Origin: Pantoea sp. GD03673
GTDB taxonomy: Bacteria > Pseudomonadota > Gammaproteobacteria > Enterobacterales > Enterobacteriaceae
Direction: 5' to 3'
Length of the DNA stretch: 64,000 bases
NCBI RefSeq assembly: GCF_029844725.1
Contig: NZ_JAOCKJ010000002.1
Location: forward strand, 186,001 to 250,000
The notes below the pieces were generated by a model, which did no database searches, was not told where the DNA came from, and saw nothing but the letters and a program-made list of their open reading frames with translations. The translations under genes and the position numbers were made by a program. Of the stretch, positions 28,201 to 32,876 are shown piece by piece; position 1 is the first letter of the stretch, and each line of letters begins with the position of its first letter.

Positions 28201-28305
28201 TTCGGTGAGGTTAATGGTTTGTGACGAACCGCCAGCGGTCTGTGAGAGGAGTGTGCCGTTTTCGCGCGAGATAATGTCTACACGGCCTTGCGTGAGTTCT
28301 GCCAT
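10267..28305 (-). CDS. Giant BapA-like biofilm adhesin, 6012 residues, about 55 Ig-like repeats
   Basis: A surface adhesin exported by type I secretion, expected to mediate cell-cell and cell-surface contact. The start is an ATG with AGAGGT 7 bases upstream. The N-terminal 130 residues (MAELTQGRVDIISRENGTLL...) are a BapA-prefix-type domain. A short hydrophobic, glycine-zipper-like stretch (VITAGGLGVLGLAGLAVGIG) and a poly-Gly/Asn linker run to about residue 185. Then come about 55 modules of 98-106 residues by my count of the DGSWSVxIPAxxL core. Each reads GDNxLNxxE, LSGTTxNVxAGQ, VTVTLxGxxY, W core, VTVxxAAGN. A Ser/Thr/Ala-rich spacer follows (about 5740-5830). The C-terminal type I signal region has HIDGGAGTDTLVLNGEYLNL and ends LVQQNLQVHVV. 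I saw no cysteine. The frame is intact over 18 kb. Confidence 0.92.
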   Translation of the reverse strand: MAELTQGRVDIISRENGTLLSQTAGGSSQTINLTEPSVVRISGTRDVVTQFERQGNDLVLKMRDGSTVRYQKFFLDDADGQHSELVFDDGVNPPEHALFPQTAEGAELASSSVTPTYESLDSVEPLLLADNTNTSMGVITAGGLGVLGLAGLAVGIGGGGGGGGGNGGGNGGGNDGGTDPGTPVTPGTPAITLNAFAGDNLLDNAEKTTDQVLSGTTSNVEAGQTVTVTLGGQTYNATVGADGSWSVAIPAAALAALAAGTTTIGVSVTNAAGTAATGSLPITVAAGDPGTPATPAISLNPFAGDNLLDNAEKTTDQVLSGTTSNVEAGQTVTVTLGGQTYNATVGADGSWSVAIPAAALAALAAGTTTIGVSVTNAAGTAATGSLPITVAAGDPGTPATPAISLNPFAGDNLLDNGEKTTPQTLSGSTSNVEAGQIVTVTLGGQSYSGSVAGDGSWSITVPADALTALASGTTTVTATVSNQAGTAASGSLTLTVEPPQAQPGTPVITIDQFAGDDILSNAEKNSEQLLSGSATNVEAGQIVTITLGDQTYSAVVDAQGNWQITLSPAQLNALNAGTVAISAVVTNQAGVEASENRAISVDTPVVAGPPAVTVNDFTGDNQLSNAEKTTDQTVTGSTSNIEPGQLVTVTLGGQTYSGSVDAQGNWSVTLPSAALSALATGETTLTVSVSNAAGNTVTASLPISVDAPVTQPGEPTLTIGQFAGDDILSNDEKGTAQTLSGTTTNIEAGQTVTVTLGGQTYLGTVDGSGNWSVIIPAAALGNLPAGSNAISVTVSNVAGENISEIRTVSVDAPVTQPGVPGLTLNDFAGDNDLSNDEKAVGQLVSGTTTNVEAGQIVTVTLGGQTYSASVQSDGSWSVTVPPAALNALAAGTTTLTVSVSNAAGDAATAAQQITVEAPATQPGQATVTIDVFAGDDILSNSEKASDQLLSGTTTNVAEGQQVTVTLNGETFTATVGADGRWSVTIPASSLAALTAGSATLNATVTVFPGTPVSETRDFLVESAGTAPEAPTLTLNVFADDNVLNNDEKLEAQAVSGSTTNVEAGQIVTVTLGGQNYSGTVGPDGSWNIAIPADALDALAAGPASLVVTVSNAAGTPVSATLPITVESPVTEPGQPAITLDQFAGDDVLSNDEKTSDQLLSGTTTNVEAGQVVTVTLGDQTYSATVGADGSWSLSVPASALAALNAGSATIVATVTSQAGVTVSEDRTIAVEAPAEPGTPTITIALFAGDDLVDNSEKAVGQTLSGTTSNVAAGQTVSITLGGQNYTALVSEDGSWSTQVPSAALTALAAGSTTITASVTSAAGDLATDSRDINIAPAAGEPGVITISEPVSLDGFLNLQELSSDLVISGSAVGVNPGQTVQLNFNGSNYSGVVGSNGFWSVTVPAGDLAGISDGVKLISVTASDASGALLTDSAQLNVVATTLPQITLNESAITDGILNQTDAGSDLLIGGSTGKAVAGQQVNVQLNGKTYSTTVNDDGSWSLTLPAADLALLPQGTNSLTITAIDEAGNRVDETLSVSVDTLPPDLIVAEVAGGDGILNSTEVAAGVPVSGSGALPGELVTVSLNNVIYSATVDGQGNWTVDLPSAALQALSDGSSYALVVTLTDASGNTATQTQTLAVSTQPPAVTVTAPGGDGVLTSNELTVPLLVSGTGTAGDSVAVGLNGKTYTAIVDENGNWSASVPVADLATLTSQTYPVSVTVTDPAGNSSTQNTDLRVATELPALTLNPLDADGVINVSDAQQPLLVSGTGDEGDIIRVTLNNLTYSAVVAQDGSWSVAVPAADVAGVPSGTQPISVVATDADGNTTSASSSLIFATTPPLLEVFTPGSDGYINIAEHTQDLTIDGRGGTQGDTVEVSFNGETYTVTVETDGAWSVTIPAAIISQLGDALYPVNVVISDAYGNSSTVASSVTVLAATSPVLTIDPVTGDNQVDDAEQRNDILITGSVTGVPAGQPVVLTLNGQSYDGRVLADGSWSVTLPAESLNGAGVKTFTVAITDVAGNPALPAEGQFTVITTNVPLLSIAPISDDNALNVLEAQSDLILSGGSANLPAGSPITVTLVPGGTLYSTTTDINGSWTLTVPAADLANLAQGNTTVTVTSGEVQTSQTLLVATSPLPEPQINTPFTDGILNTEEASAAQTLTGSVLPGQAVSVTLGGISYPAAVDANGQWSVTLPPEALQALAQGSNSITVTVSDVAGNSTSISEPLTVDTGIPVLTVNPIATDGIINAAETETDLTVSGTVAPGSLVSLTLNGETYEALVAADGSWSATVPPADLQLLTDGRYDLSVTVTSVSGNVATTPLPVTVDTTAPDFSINAPAGDGVLNIAEQAAGFSVSGTGSEGDSVSVTLNGVTYTGTVDADGNWALAVPPAALAGLTNGTSYPVEVTVTDAAGNSSSQNSALTVATTPPPLVVAPVSGDNALNTNELLEPLVVSGSGQNGDTVTVQLNDQTYSTTVGVNGQWTLQIAPDDLAALPPGTNLLTVTETSPDGNQSSQVVDLNVATSPDVQPVLTVESSTFAGDGIVTAAEQLQPITLRGSSSNVEAGQQVILSLNGTEYSGVVQASGNWSIILPAGALAALGEGNQTLNVSVINAVGNTASSPLNFSVDNTLPSVALAPISNDNILNAQELGGAVVVSGSTSGLPDGSIITVLANGTSVSTSVAADGSWSLILPVGTFNGAADGPQTVTATASDAAGQALATGNATLTVVASALPVATPGVAFDDGILNGEEAVSGGVIAGNTGVTGDGQTVSVTLGGTAYSGTVDAAGNWQVALPPAALSALPQGNTPYTVVVSDVAGNSSQADGNLVVDTLPPVLNVITPSDGIINAAESQQPLTLTGSSEANALIVASFNGTSLSTTADVNGNWSLDLPATVYTGLGNGSYPLTVTASDAAGNATTTSRDLTLKVEAGTLPTLTLEDFAGNNVVDGAERLTDQRLTGTTTNVEAGQLVTVTIDGTVYSAAVQASGAWSLVVPAGALAAIADGSASFTVAVSDVAGNTTTANLTFDINSNASGLAMDALSQDNYLNAQELGQPLIVTGTSSNVPEGSTVTLLFNNISYTAQVSASGRWSVIVPAESLTALADGPYTLTVTATDSGGATLSSEATLSVLATLPAPEIVSAFGDGLLNSSEITTAQTLSGTTGVTGDGQTVSVVLNGATYTGTVDSNGNWQVSVPVAALADLPEETLNYTVNVQDAAGNTGSSQGSVTVDLTPPTLTLNTVAGDNSVNIAESTAPIVISGSTDAEAGQQVTLTLNNQLWTTTVTQDGDWSLTLPAGALAGIPAGAYTLTVTVSDAAGNPVTETREITVATGELSVSINTPFGDGYLNQAERAVGQTLSGSTGVAGDGQTVSVTLGGNDYTATVDAQGNWTLTLTPAEVQTLDEGVNTLVVNASDAAGNSGSLTSAVTVDLTPPVLSVNPIGGDNIINSVEVLEAVAISGTATVADAGQTVTVSFQNVDYTTLVLSDGTWQVTLPASVVQGLADGSYPVAVSMTDAAGNPAVTVQTTLTRDADSLNLPTLTIGTISDDNFLNQAESLQDLSISGTSTNLAEGQLVTVTLNAIQYSGTVAADGSWTVTVPSADLAALPDGDQLLVVVSADASGNPASASASLVVQASAQVQPTLTLNVVAGDDVINATEAAADVTVSGGSTQLAAGTVVTVTLSGTDYTTTTTLDADGNWTVNVPSTVFNDVAPGSTQTFTVTATDVAGNPAIASQPVTFSTTPPVLTNITVDAGDTLNVAESLRDLNVSGTTTGALPVTVTLNNVSYTTTADADGNWSVTIPTADVQQLTDGPNAITVSVTDAAGNITTDATTSLDVAFNTLPALTLNTPFGDSLVSLADTESALTLSGDSANLPEGTVLSITVGTLTFSTTTDATGSWTLNLAPGALTDLDDGLTQVVVSATDAAGNPAQVTAGVEILQTPPVSAVFAETQFGDNVINISEAGSVQLVTGTSTAVAGQTLSVTVGEDAIPLLVTVDANGNWTASLTPEVIASLGSGEHTLTLTTTDRAGNTSEITQTFISAITPIAAPTLATPFTDGLLNAAEAAEGGTLSGAVNSDNAAAVTVIINDTAYSATLTDNGSNWSLVLPPAVLQSLPDGNLPVSVTVTDVNGNTASTSGTLLVAVNTLPDVTLNLPFGDGALNAAEAGSEQILSGTTGITGAGQTVSVVIDGFENNSPLNATVQNDGSWSLTLLPEQLREFASGTHTITVTATDIAGNSDTTSLDVVTEVAVPVPVFDAGAFGADNLLSISEAAAGVTLTGNTGSVGANQAVSITVDVNGSLYSGTVSGNGNWTVDIPANALSSLEDGAQSLTVNVVDAAGNSASSQLQFTADLTAPVPSLDPEYFGSYVNSENAGDGITLRGTTGETGANQTVQMTLGGNVYTAEVNETGSWTVTLAPEVLSLLPDATYPVTVTATDAAGNSTTINSSLVLDTTPPALNVAAFTGDNALNYAESIQPQSLSGTVSGAETGAQVRVELNSTTLGTAVVDGNGNWSVTLTPEQMATFGPSTTLTLTVTDLAGNSTAVPVDLTVDLTPPPGPRVTLGTVSGDNIISTQDVAGGVIVSGTSANLGANGAVTVEINGQTYATTLDASGSWSTAALPVSAFGNADGSVAITVNATDGTTPVTVSGNVLIDLTPPTLTINAFAGDNQVNGSESATSQVISGTADISEAGRTVAVTFNNQSYTAVVQSNGTWSTTVPASAMQALPDGSTSEITAQLADGAGNVTTATQTVTVDTTAPLVLVDAFLGDNVINAADLAVNQVLTGSAQGAEGQTVGLYLGDASPIATATVGADGRWSINLTPDVLSDLTEGALVFGVRVNDQAGNQTDATLTVNKVVNAALTLVVDSVFGDGTLSALDTTVAQTISGTATSAGVGATVSVVLGGTTLSASVGQDGKWAIVVPPAVLDLLTDGQLAVDVTLTDAAGNSRTVGETVTAIVDAVPVVGPLTGLFGGDNLLNIAEATAGQLIGGVITNAAEGTQVTVTFGSKSYSTTVQAGGAWSLTLPGSDLTSLLDGNLTLGVSVRDAAGNVASNSASIGIFTQSPSISLTSLFGDGVLNLADIATGQVISGVVNNVAQGSVVTLSVGNSQLTATVGAGGAFSATVTPDILGTLAQGNLTVGASVTDAAGNTASTSAGVRVDTLLPTITVNPLFGDGLLNVADALVTQVIGGVVGGAEAGSRVVVSVGAQQFVTATDASGNFSVSLTPALLQSIADGNLTVGVSVTDSAGNTSSTTAGAQVGIHNLPKVTLNPLFGDGVLNLAESLVTQTISGTVSGLAAGSSVRLAIGNTTATALVNADGTFSTTVSPAVLSTLLNGNFTVSASVTDPVGNVSSTSAGVSLGLVQPTLTVNTVFGDGVLSAADLASNQTLSGTSSLSAGSTVSATLNGLTYTTKVVSGGNWSISVPKADLAAITDGTKTVTVTGTDAYGNVANSSGTLNVISQSTPVVAITSLFGDNALSAADVKSAQTISGTASNAEGSVVRVTLGGQTYSTTVSSNGNWSLSVPAANLAAIADGLQTVTASVINGAGSSGSISASVGVVTHTTPTVSVNSFFGGDGYLNIAEANAAETIRGTSTNAAGGTVTVNVAGNILTTTIGANGAWSISVPSATLKGIADGSHPLTVTVADIGGNTATSTSSFTALSHNQPVVGVDPVLSIVGSLLTGLVVQGGSLNAAQGSKVSVTLLLANGNNGPTLNTTTDALGRYAVNFSPSLLSVGGLLLSLNTLAKVAITDVAGNSYTTTNTLLLGSLLPVTLAATESVALFSVADDSASIASASVETQHNSSSTTSSDDSSAPVAVASTLTTEADSVTPVSSSENAVTGDTVVAAAPAEEVGYTIGGVVITLADGSTAEGASVTGSSGADTVTVSDLNFTHIDGGAGTDTLVLNGEYLNLDLTALGLKVEHVEVLDLGKTGTNSVKLDLNEALTITDKQSDDLLIKGADGSQVTLANSNGGIWEVTGERTVEGRVFEIYHNSALTSDNTLGDVLVQQNLQVHVV
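27101..27736 (-). repeat. Two nearly identical 318-bp repeat copies inside the adhesin gene
   Basis: The stretches starting at 27101 and 27419 match almost base for base, with period 318 = 106 codons. They encode identical modules (PGTPATPAISLNPFAGDNLL...). Other modules share only 40-60% by eye, so this pair points to recent duplication or gene conversion at the N-terminal end of the repeat region. Confidence 0.85.
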
Positions 28306-28717
28306 TTGTAACCTCTATTCCACCAGATTAGCTAATATACTGAATCCATAAACATAAATTTATTTTATGCTTACAGTCTTCACACATAGTTTCACCTTCT
28401 GAAGTACAGAAGGCGTCTCAACCTGGTGCATGTAGAAATGGCAAAGCGTAATTTCGTCACTGACGCCTGGCTAAACGGAGCGTGACGGTATTATTGTTAG
28501 ATTTAGCTGTACAGACTTACGCGAAACGTAACGGTTCTGACAGAATAATTTTTAGCGTAACCGTGCTAAAAATCAACGTCAATGTACAGATTTCATTATG
28601 ATTTAATCTCAATTACATTAGCCGCATATGAAATGAGGTTTTCGAAAAGTGCGCTTTGCCCTTGTTTTTTCATGTCAATTTATTGCTGACTGTTTCCATA
28701 AATGATGCAAAGTGGTC
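28306..28717. promoter_or_regulatory. Upstream region of the giant adhesin gene with several palindromes
   Basis: About 410 AT-rich bases before the adhesin start. Visible elements: inverted repeat CCTTCTG/CAGAAGG (28395-28401, 28407-28413) in the likely leader; CGTCAC/GTGACG (28455-28460, 28482-28487); TTTTTAGC/GCTAAAAA (28549-28556, 28565-28572); and a direct TGTACAGA repeat at 28508 and 28583, 75 bp apart, flanking the last. These look like operator sites for a dimeric regulator. I cannot assign one (RcsB, CsgD and others are possible), nor fix the promoter. Confidence 0.4.
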
Positions 28718-28745
28718 AAAAAACCCTCTCTGGAAAACATGAGGG
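28718..28745 (-). terminator. Minus-strand intrinsic terminator without a known gene
   Basis: CCCTC (28728-28724 region) pairs with GAGGG (28741-28745). On the minus strand the hairpin is followed by six T. A second, larger pair, GGCTGAA/TTCAGCC (28744-28780), encloses the DNA just upstream. No protein gene reads into it on this strand, so it may end a small RNA starting between 28780 and 29040, or insulate the adhesin promoter from antisense transcription. Confidence 0.5.
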
Positions 28746-29004
28746 CTGAAAAATAAATTTGTTAATTATGCGATTCAGCCATCAATTATGGGTGGCCCTG
28801 TTCCACGTTGTTCAGCAGCAAGTCGTTGAAAAACGACAGTGAAATTTGAGTTAAGTCACGCTGCGCGCACGGTGGTCATACCAGGAAAGTTCTGGAAAAA
28901 ATTCGCGGCGAAGCAAAAGTCGGTAAACTCCCGGTTTTGTCATTGATGTGATGGTGCTTCGCCACTTCTGATAAGAGGCACAACGGCCACCGACTCATGG
29001 TCAG

Positions 29005-29013
29005 TGCTACACT
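29005..29013 (+). promoter_or_regulatory. Extended -10 ahead of the MFS-rcsD genes
   Basis: TGCTACACT matches the extended -10 pattern TGnTAnnnT. Initiation near 29020 would leave a leader of about 24 bases before the MFS start. No clear -35 is seen. Confidence 0.4.
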
Positions 29014-29043
29014 TTTCCGCTTTACCATTGATGAATCTGACCT

Positions 29044-30198
29044 ATGACTGCACTGGACGCTGCACAACAAAATAAGCATCAGAGCCGCCTGAACTGGGGC
29101 ACTCGCACCGTTTTTCTGATCAATGGCTTAGGGATGTCAGCCTGGGCACCGCTGGTACCGTTTGCCCGCGATCGTCTGCAGCTCAGCGGTGCCTCACTTG
29201 GCGCGTTACTGCTCTGCCTGGGGATTGGTTCGCTGGCCGCGATGCCGGTAACCGGCACGCTGGTGGCGCGTTTTGGCTGCCGCCGGGTGATGGGCTTCTC
29301 CACGCTGTTAGTGCTGCTTATGATGCCGCTGCTGGCCACGGCTGACTCTCATCTGGTGATGGCAGCAGCGCTGATGCTGTTTGGCGCCGGTCTGGGCATG
29401 CTGGATGTGGCGATGAATTATCAGGCGGTGCAGGTTGAGCAGGCTGCCGATAAGCCGATGATGTCCGGCTTTCATGGCTTCTTCAGTCTGGGCGGGATTC
29501 TGGGCGCGGGTACAGTCAGCCTGTTGCTGAGCCGCTCTTTTACCCCGCTGGCCGCTACCCTGGTGGTAATGGCGGTGATGCTTTTACTGCTGCTGTGGCG
29601 ACTGCCCGTCTTGATGAGCCAGCGTCTGCACCAGCCCGATCAGCCCTGGCTGGTGATCCCACGCGGTTGGGTTGCCTTTCTTGGCCTGCTCTGCTTTATC
29701 CTGTTCCTGGCGGAAGGTGCAGTACTGGACTGGGGGGCGCTGCTGTTGCTGCAGAATCCGGCGATGTCCCCCGCCTATGCCGGACTGGGCTATGCGGTCT
29801 TTTCCGTGGCGATGACGCTGGGTCGTTTTAGCGGCGATAAGATCATCCAGCGTTTCGGCCGCTATCCGGTGATGCTGACGGGTGCGCTGACTGCCGCAGC
29901 GGGCATGAGCCTGGCCGTCTGGCTGCCCTGGCCGGAAATCGCCCTGCTGGCATTCCTGCTGGTTGGCTTTGGTTTATCCAACACGGTGCCGATGTTGTTC
30001 AATGCTGCCGGGAATCAACGGGATATGCCTGCGAACCTGGCGATTTCTGCCATGACAACGCTGGGATATGCGGGTATTCTCTCAGGTCCGGCTTTAATCG
30101 GATTCATTTCACAATGGATCGGCCTCAGCGGCGCATTTTTATTGATCGCGCTGTTGCTGTTAGCGGTAGCCGCCAGTGCGCGAAAAGTTGCGCGATAA
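29044..30198 (+). CDS. MFS transporter, YbjJ-like
   Basis: Inner-membrane major-facilitator transporter of 384 residues with about 12 hydrophobic segments. The segment after helix 2 (TLVARFGCRRVMGFSTLL) is the family A-motif position. The MMSGFHGFFSLGGILGAG block resembles the HGFYSFGTLAGAG block of E. coli YbjJ. Other typical stretches are FAEGAVLDWGALLL-like (LFLAEGAVLDWGALLLL) and SVAMTLGRFSGDKIIQRFGR. The substrate is unknown. The ribosome-binding site is weak. It ends 19 bases before rcsD on the same strand, so co-transcription with the Rcs genes is likely; in E. coli rcsD is preceded by micF instead. Confidence 0.85.
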   Translation: MTALDAAQQNKHQSRLNWGTRTVFLINGLGMSAWAPLVPFARDRLQLSGASLGALLLCLGIGSLAAMPVTGTLVARFGCRRVMGFSTLLVLLMMPLLATADSHLVMAAALMLFGAGLGMLDVAMNYQAVQVEQAADKPMMSGFHGFFSLGGILGAGTVSLLLSRSFTPLAATLVVMAVMLLLLLWRLPVLMSQRLHQPDQPWLVIPRGWVAFLGLLCFILFLAEGAVLDWGALLLLQNPAMSPAYAGLGYAVFSVAMTLGRFSGDKIIQRFGRYPVMLTGALTAAAGMSLAVWLPWPEIALLAFLLVGFGLSNTVPMLFNAAGNQRDMPANLAISAMTTLGYAGILSGPALIGFISQWIGLSGAFLLIALLLLAVAASARKVAR

Positions 30199-30217
30199 TT
30201 CAGGTACCTGACACGCT

Positions 30218-32875
30218 ATGTTGTATAAGTTTCCACTGACCTCCGGCAATGTCACCCGCTTTTTTGTGGTTTTCAATCTGGTGCTGCTGCTGGCGCTGGG
30301 CTTTATGGTGCATAACTCGGTCAATGCCTGGCTGACCGGCAAACGCTATGCGATGGACGATCTGGCGCGTGACGTGCAGAAGCGTATCGACGCCTATCGT
30401 TTTGCCACCTGGCAGATTTATGAAAATCTCTCCACCAGTGCAGCAGGCGCAACTCCTGGCAGTAATCTGCAGGAAACGCGACTGCGTCCTGACGTCTATT
30501 ACCTGGAAAAAACCCGGCGTAAAACCGAAGCGCTGATTTTCGGCTCACATGACAGCAGCACGCTCGACATGACCATGCGGATGTCGAACTATCTCGACAC
30601 GCTGTGGGGTGCAGAAAATCCCACCTGGTCGATGTACTTTTTGAATGGTCAGGACAATAGCCTGATCATGATCTCGACCCTGCCGCTGAAAGATATGGCG
30701 ACGCGGTACAAAGAGAGCGCCATCAGCTCCATGGTGGATAGCCGCCGGGCAGAGATGTTGCAGCAGGCCAATGCGCTGGATGAGCGCGAGAGTTTCTCGC
30801 CGTTGCGCCATCTTGCCTTCCAGAACGATCACTATTTCACGCTGCGTACCACCTTCAATCAGCCGGGCCACCTGGCGACGGTGGTTGCCTTTGATCTGCC
30901 GGTTAACGACATTGTTCCGCAGAACATGCCGCTGGAAAACTTCCAGCTGCGTCAGGACAGCTCGCTGCCTGCCACGACAGCCGATCAGCAGGAAGTGGAA
31001 AATACCCGCATCACGCTGGTTAATCCCAATATTGAGATTACAGCGACCCTGCCCAGCACCTCACTGCAGCTGGTCTATCAGGTCCCGATTACCCGTCTGA
31101 TTATCGACAGCCTGCATAATCTGCTCTGGCCGCTGCTGATCAACCTGCTGCTGTTCCTGCTGTCGCTGGCGGGTATCGTGCTGCTGCGCCAGCAGTCGCT
31201 GCGTCCCAGCGAGAACCAGAGCGCTGAACTCGACTCGCTGCGGGTCCTGAATGAAGAGATTGTCGCCAGCCTGCCGGTCGGCCTGCTGGTGTATGACTTT
31301 GCCAGCAACCGCACCCTGCTGAGCAATAAGATTGCTGAACATCTTCTGCCTCATCTCAACCTGCAGAAGATTATTAATATGTCCGACCAGCATCAGGGCG
31401 TGCTGCAGGCCACTATCAATAACGAGGTGTATGAAATCCGCCACGCACGCAGCGTGCTGTCGCCGCATACCCAGCTGTTTATGATGCGTGACCAGGATCG
31501 CGAGCTGCTGGTGAATAAAAAACTGCAGAAAGCGCAGCAGGTGCTGGATCGTAACCATCAGATGCGTCAGCAGCTGCTGCACAATCTGGGTCATGCGCTG
31601 AATCAGCCTCTGGAGAAGATGGTGACGCAGCTGGTGCAGCTCAGCCAGCGTGATGCCGATGAGACCGTGCTGGATCTGCTCGATGAGAGTCAGGGGCTGG
31701 CGCGGCTGGTGGATGATATCGTGCTGCTGAACCGGCTTGAGGCGCATGACTGGTCACCTGATGCGACCGTTTTTAACCTGCAGGAACTGCTGGACGAAAT
31801 CGCCCTGGAAAGCCTGCCGCTGATGCGCCGCAAAGGGCTGTCGCTGGTGGTGAATAATCATCTGGCCAATGACGAGACGCGATTTGGCGATCGTCGCGCC
31901 CTGCGCAAAGTGCTGACCACGCTGATGCACTACGCCCTGACCACCACCCGCTGGGGAAAAATCACCCTGGAAGTTAAGGCGGCGGACAAACAGGCCGATA
32001 GAGTGATCATCGAACTGGTGGATACCGGTGCGGGCCTGACGGTGGATGAACTGGCCAACGTCGATTTCCCGTTCCTGGGCGATACCAGCCAGGATCGCTA
32101 TGGGCAGGCTTCCGGCATGGCCTTCTTCCTGTGTAAGCAGCTCTGCAAGCAGATGGGTGGCAGTCTCGATATCGTGGCAAAAGCGGATATCGGCACGCGC
32201 TATAACATGCAGTTGCCGCTGGTGCCGGAGCAGACGCATGAAGAAGAAGAGGAAAAGATTCTGGATGGCGTGACCGCGCTGGTGGAGATCACCGTGGAGG
32301 ACGTGCATAAAATCGTCTGCCGTCATCTGGAGAACTGGGGTGCGCGGTGTCTGACGCCTGATGAACGCATTTCCGGTCAGGATCACGATGTGCTGGTGAC
32401 CGACGACCCCTCAAAGCTCAGCGGCTGGGCACTGCTGCTGGCGGAAGATGAGCTGGGTCATCATGCCCTGAACGACCAGCAGTATCGGGTGAATTTCAAT
32501 CTCAGTAATGCAATGCTGGATGCATTGCTGGCCCTGATTGAGAAGCAACTGTCGCATGATGTGATGGATAATGACATGGAAGACGACACGGCCACGCCAT
32601 TGATGAGCGGCGGCTATTTCCAGCTGTTTACGGAGACAGTACCGGTTGATGTAAAGAGACTGTATACTGAGTCGGCGGAAAAGGACTACGCCTCGCTTGC
32701 TCAGACAGCGCATCGCCTAAAGGGCGTGTTTGCCATGCTCAATCTGACTCCCGGCAAACAGCTTTGTGAAGAGTTAGAACACCACATTAAAGCGTGTGAC
32801 GATTCAAACATTACAAATACCACCAGTGATATTGACGCTTACGTCAATCAACTGCTGCAGCAAGGTAACCAATAA
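30218..32875 (+). CDS. rcsD: Rcs phosphotransfer intermediate RcsD
   Basis: Inner-membrane relay protein passing phosphate from RcsC to RcsB, and contact point for IgaA. Its 885 residues (E. coli 890) have a first membrane helix about 13-33, a periplasmic sensor domain to about 300, and a second helix 303-323 (LLWPLLINLLLFLLSLAGIVL). A kinase-like part follows without catalytic function (HNLGHALNQPLEKMV, then a decayed ATPase domain). The C-terminal HPt domain has the phospho-acceptor His near 832 in AQTAHRLKGVFAMLNL. Its stop is one base before the rcsB ATG. The ribosome-binding site is poor, so translation may depend on the MFS gene upstream. Confidence 0.95.
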   Translation: MLYKFPLTSGNVTRFFVVFNLVLLLALGFMVHNSVNAWLTGKRYAMDDLARDVQKRIDAYRFATWQIYENLSTSAAGATPGSNLQETRLRPDVYYLEKTRRKTEALIFGSHDSSTLDMTMRMSNYLDTLWGAENPTWSMYFLNGQDNSLIMISTLPLKDMATRYKESAISSMVDSRRAEMLQQANALDERESFSPLRHLAFQNDHYFTLRTTFNQPGHLATVVAFDLPVNDIVPQNMPLENFQLRQDSSLPATTADQQEVENTRITLVNPNIEITATLPSTSLQLVYQVPITRLIIDSLHNLLWPLLINLLLFLLSLAGIVLLRQQSLRPSENQSAELDSLRVLNEEIVASLPVGLLVYDFASNRTLLSNKIAEHLLPHLNLQKIINMSDQHQGVLQATINNEVYEIRHARSVLSPHTQLFMMRDQDRELLVNKKLQKAQQVLDRNHQMRQQLLHNLGHALNQPLEKMVTQLVQLSQRDADETVLDLLDESQGLARLVDDIVLLNRLEAHDWSPDATVFNLQELLDEIALESLPLMRRKGLSLVVNNHLANDETRFGDRRALRKVLTTLMHYALTTTRWGKITLEVKAADKQADRVIIELVDTGAGLTVDELANVDFPFLGDTSQDRYGQASGMAFFLCKQLCKQMGGSLDIVAKADIGTRYNMQLPLVPEQTHEEEEEKILDGVTALVEITVEDVHKIVCRHLENWGARCLTPDERISGQDHDVLVTDDPSKLSGWALLLAEDELGHHALNDQQYRVNFNLSNAMLDALLALIEKQLSHDVMDNDMEDDTATPLMSGGYFQLFTETVPVDVKRLYTESAEKDYASLAQTAHRLKGVFAMLNLTPGKQLCEELEHHIKACDDSNITNTTSDIDAYVNQLLQQGNQ

Positions 32876-32876
32876 G

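Noticed and set aside
28876..29079. 67-residue minus-strand frame upstream of the MFS gene
   Set aside because: It has no ribosome-binding site, overlaps the MFS start and has an unstructured composition; a small RNA is the likelier user of this strand.
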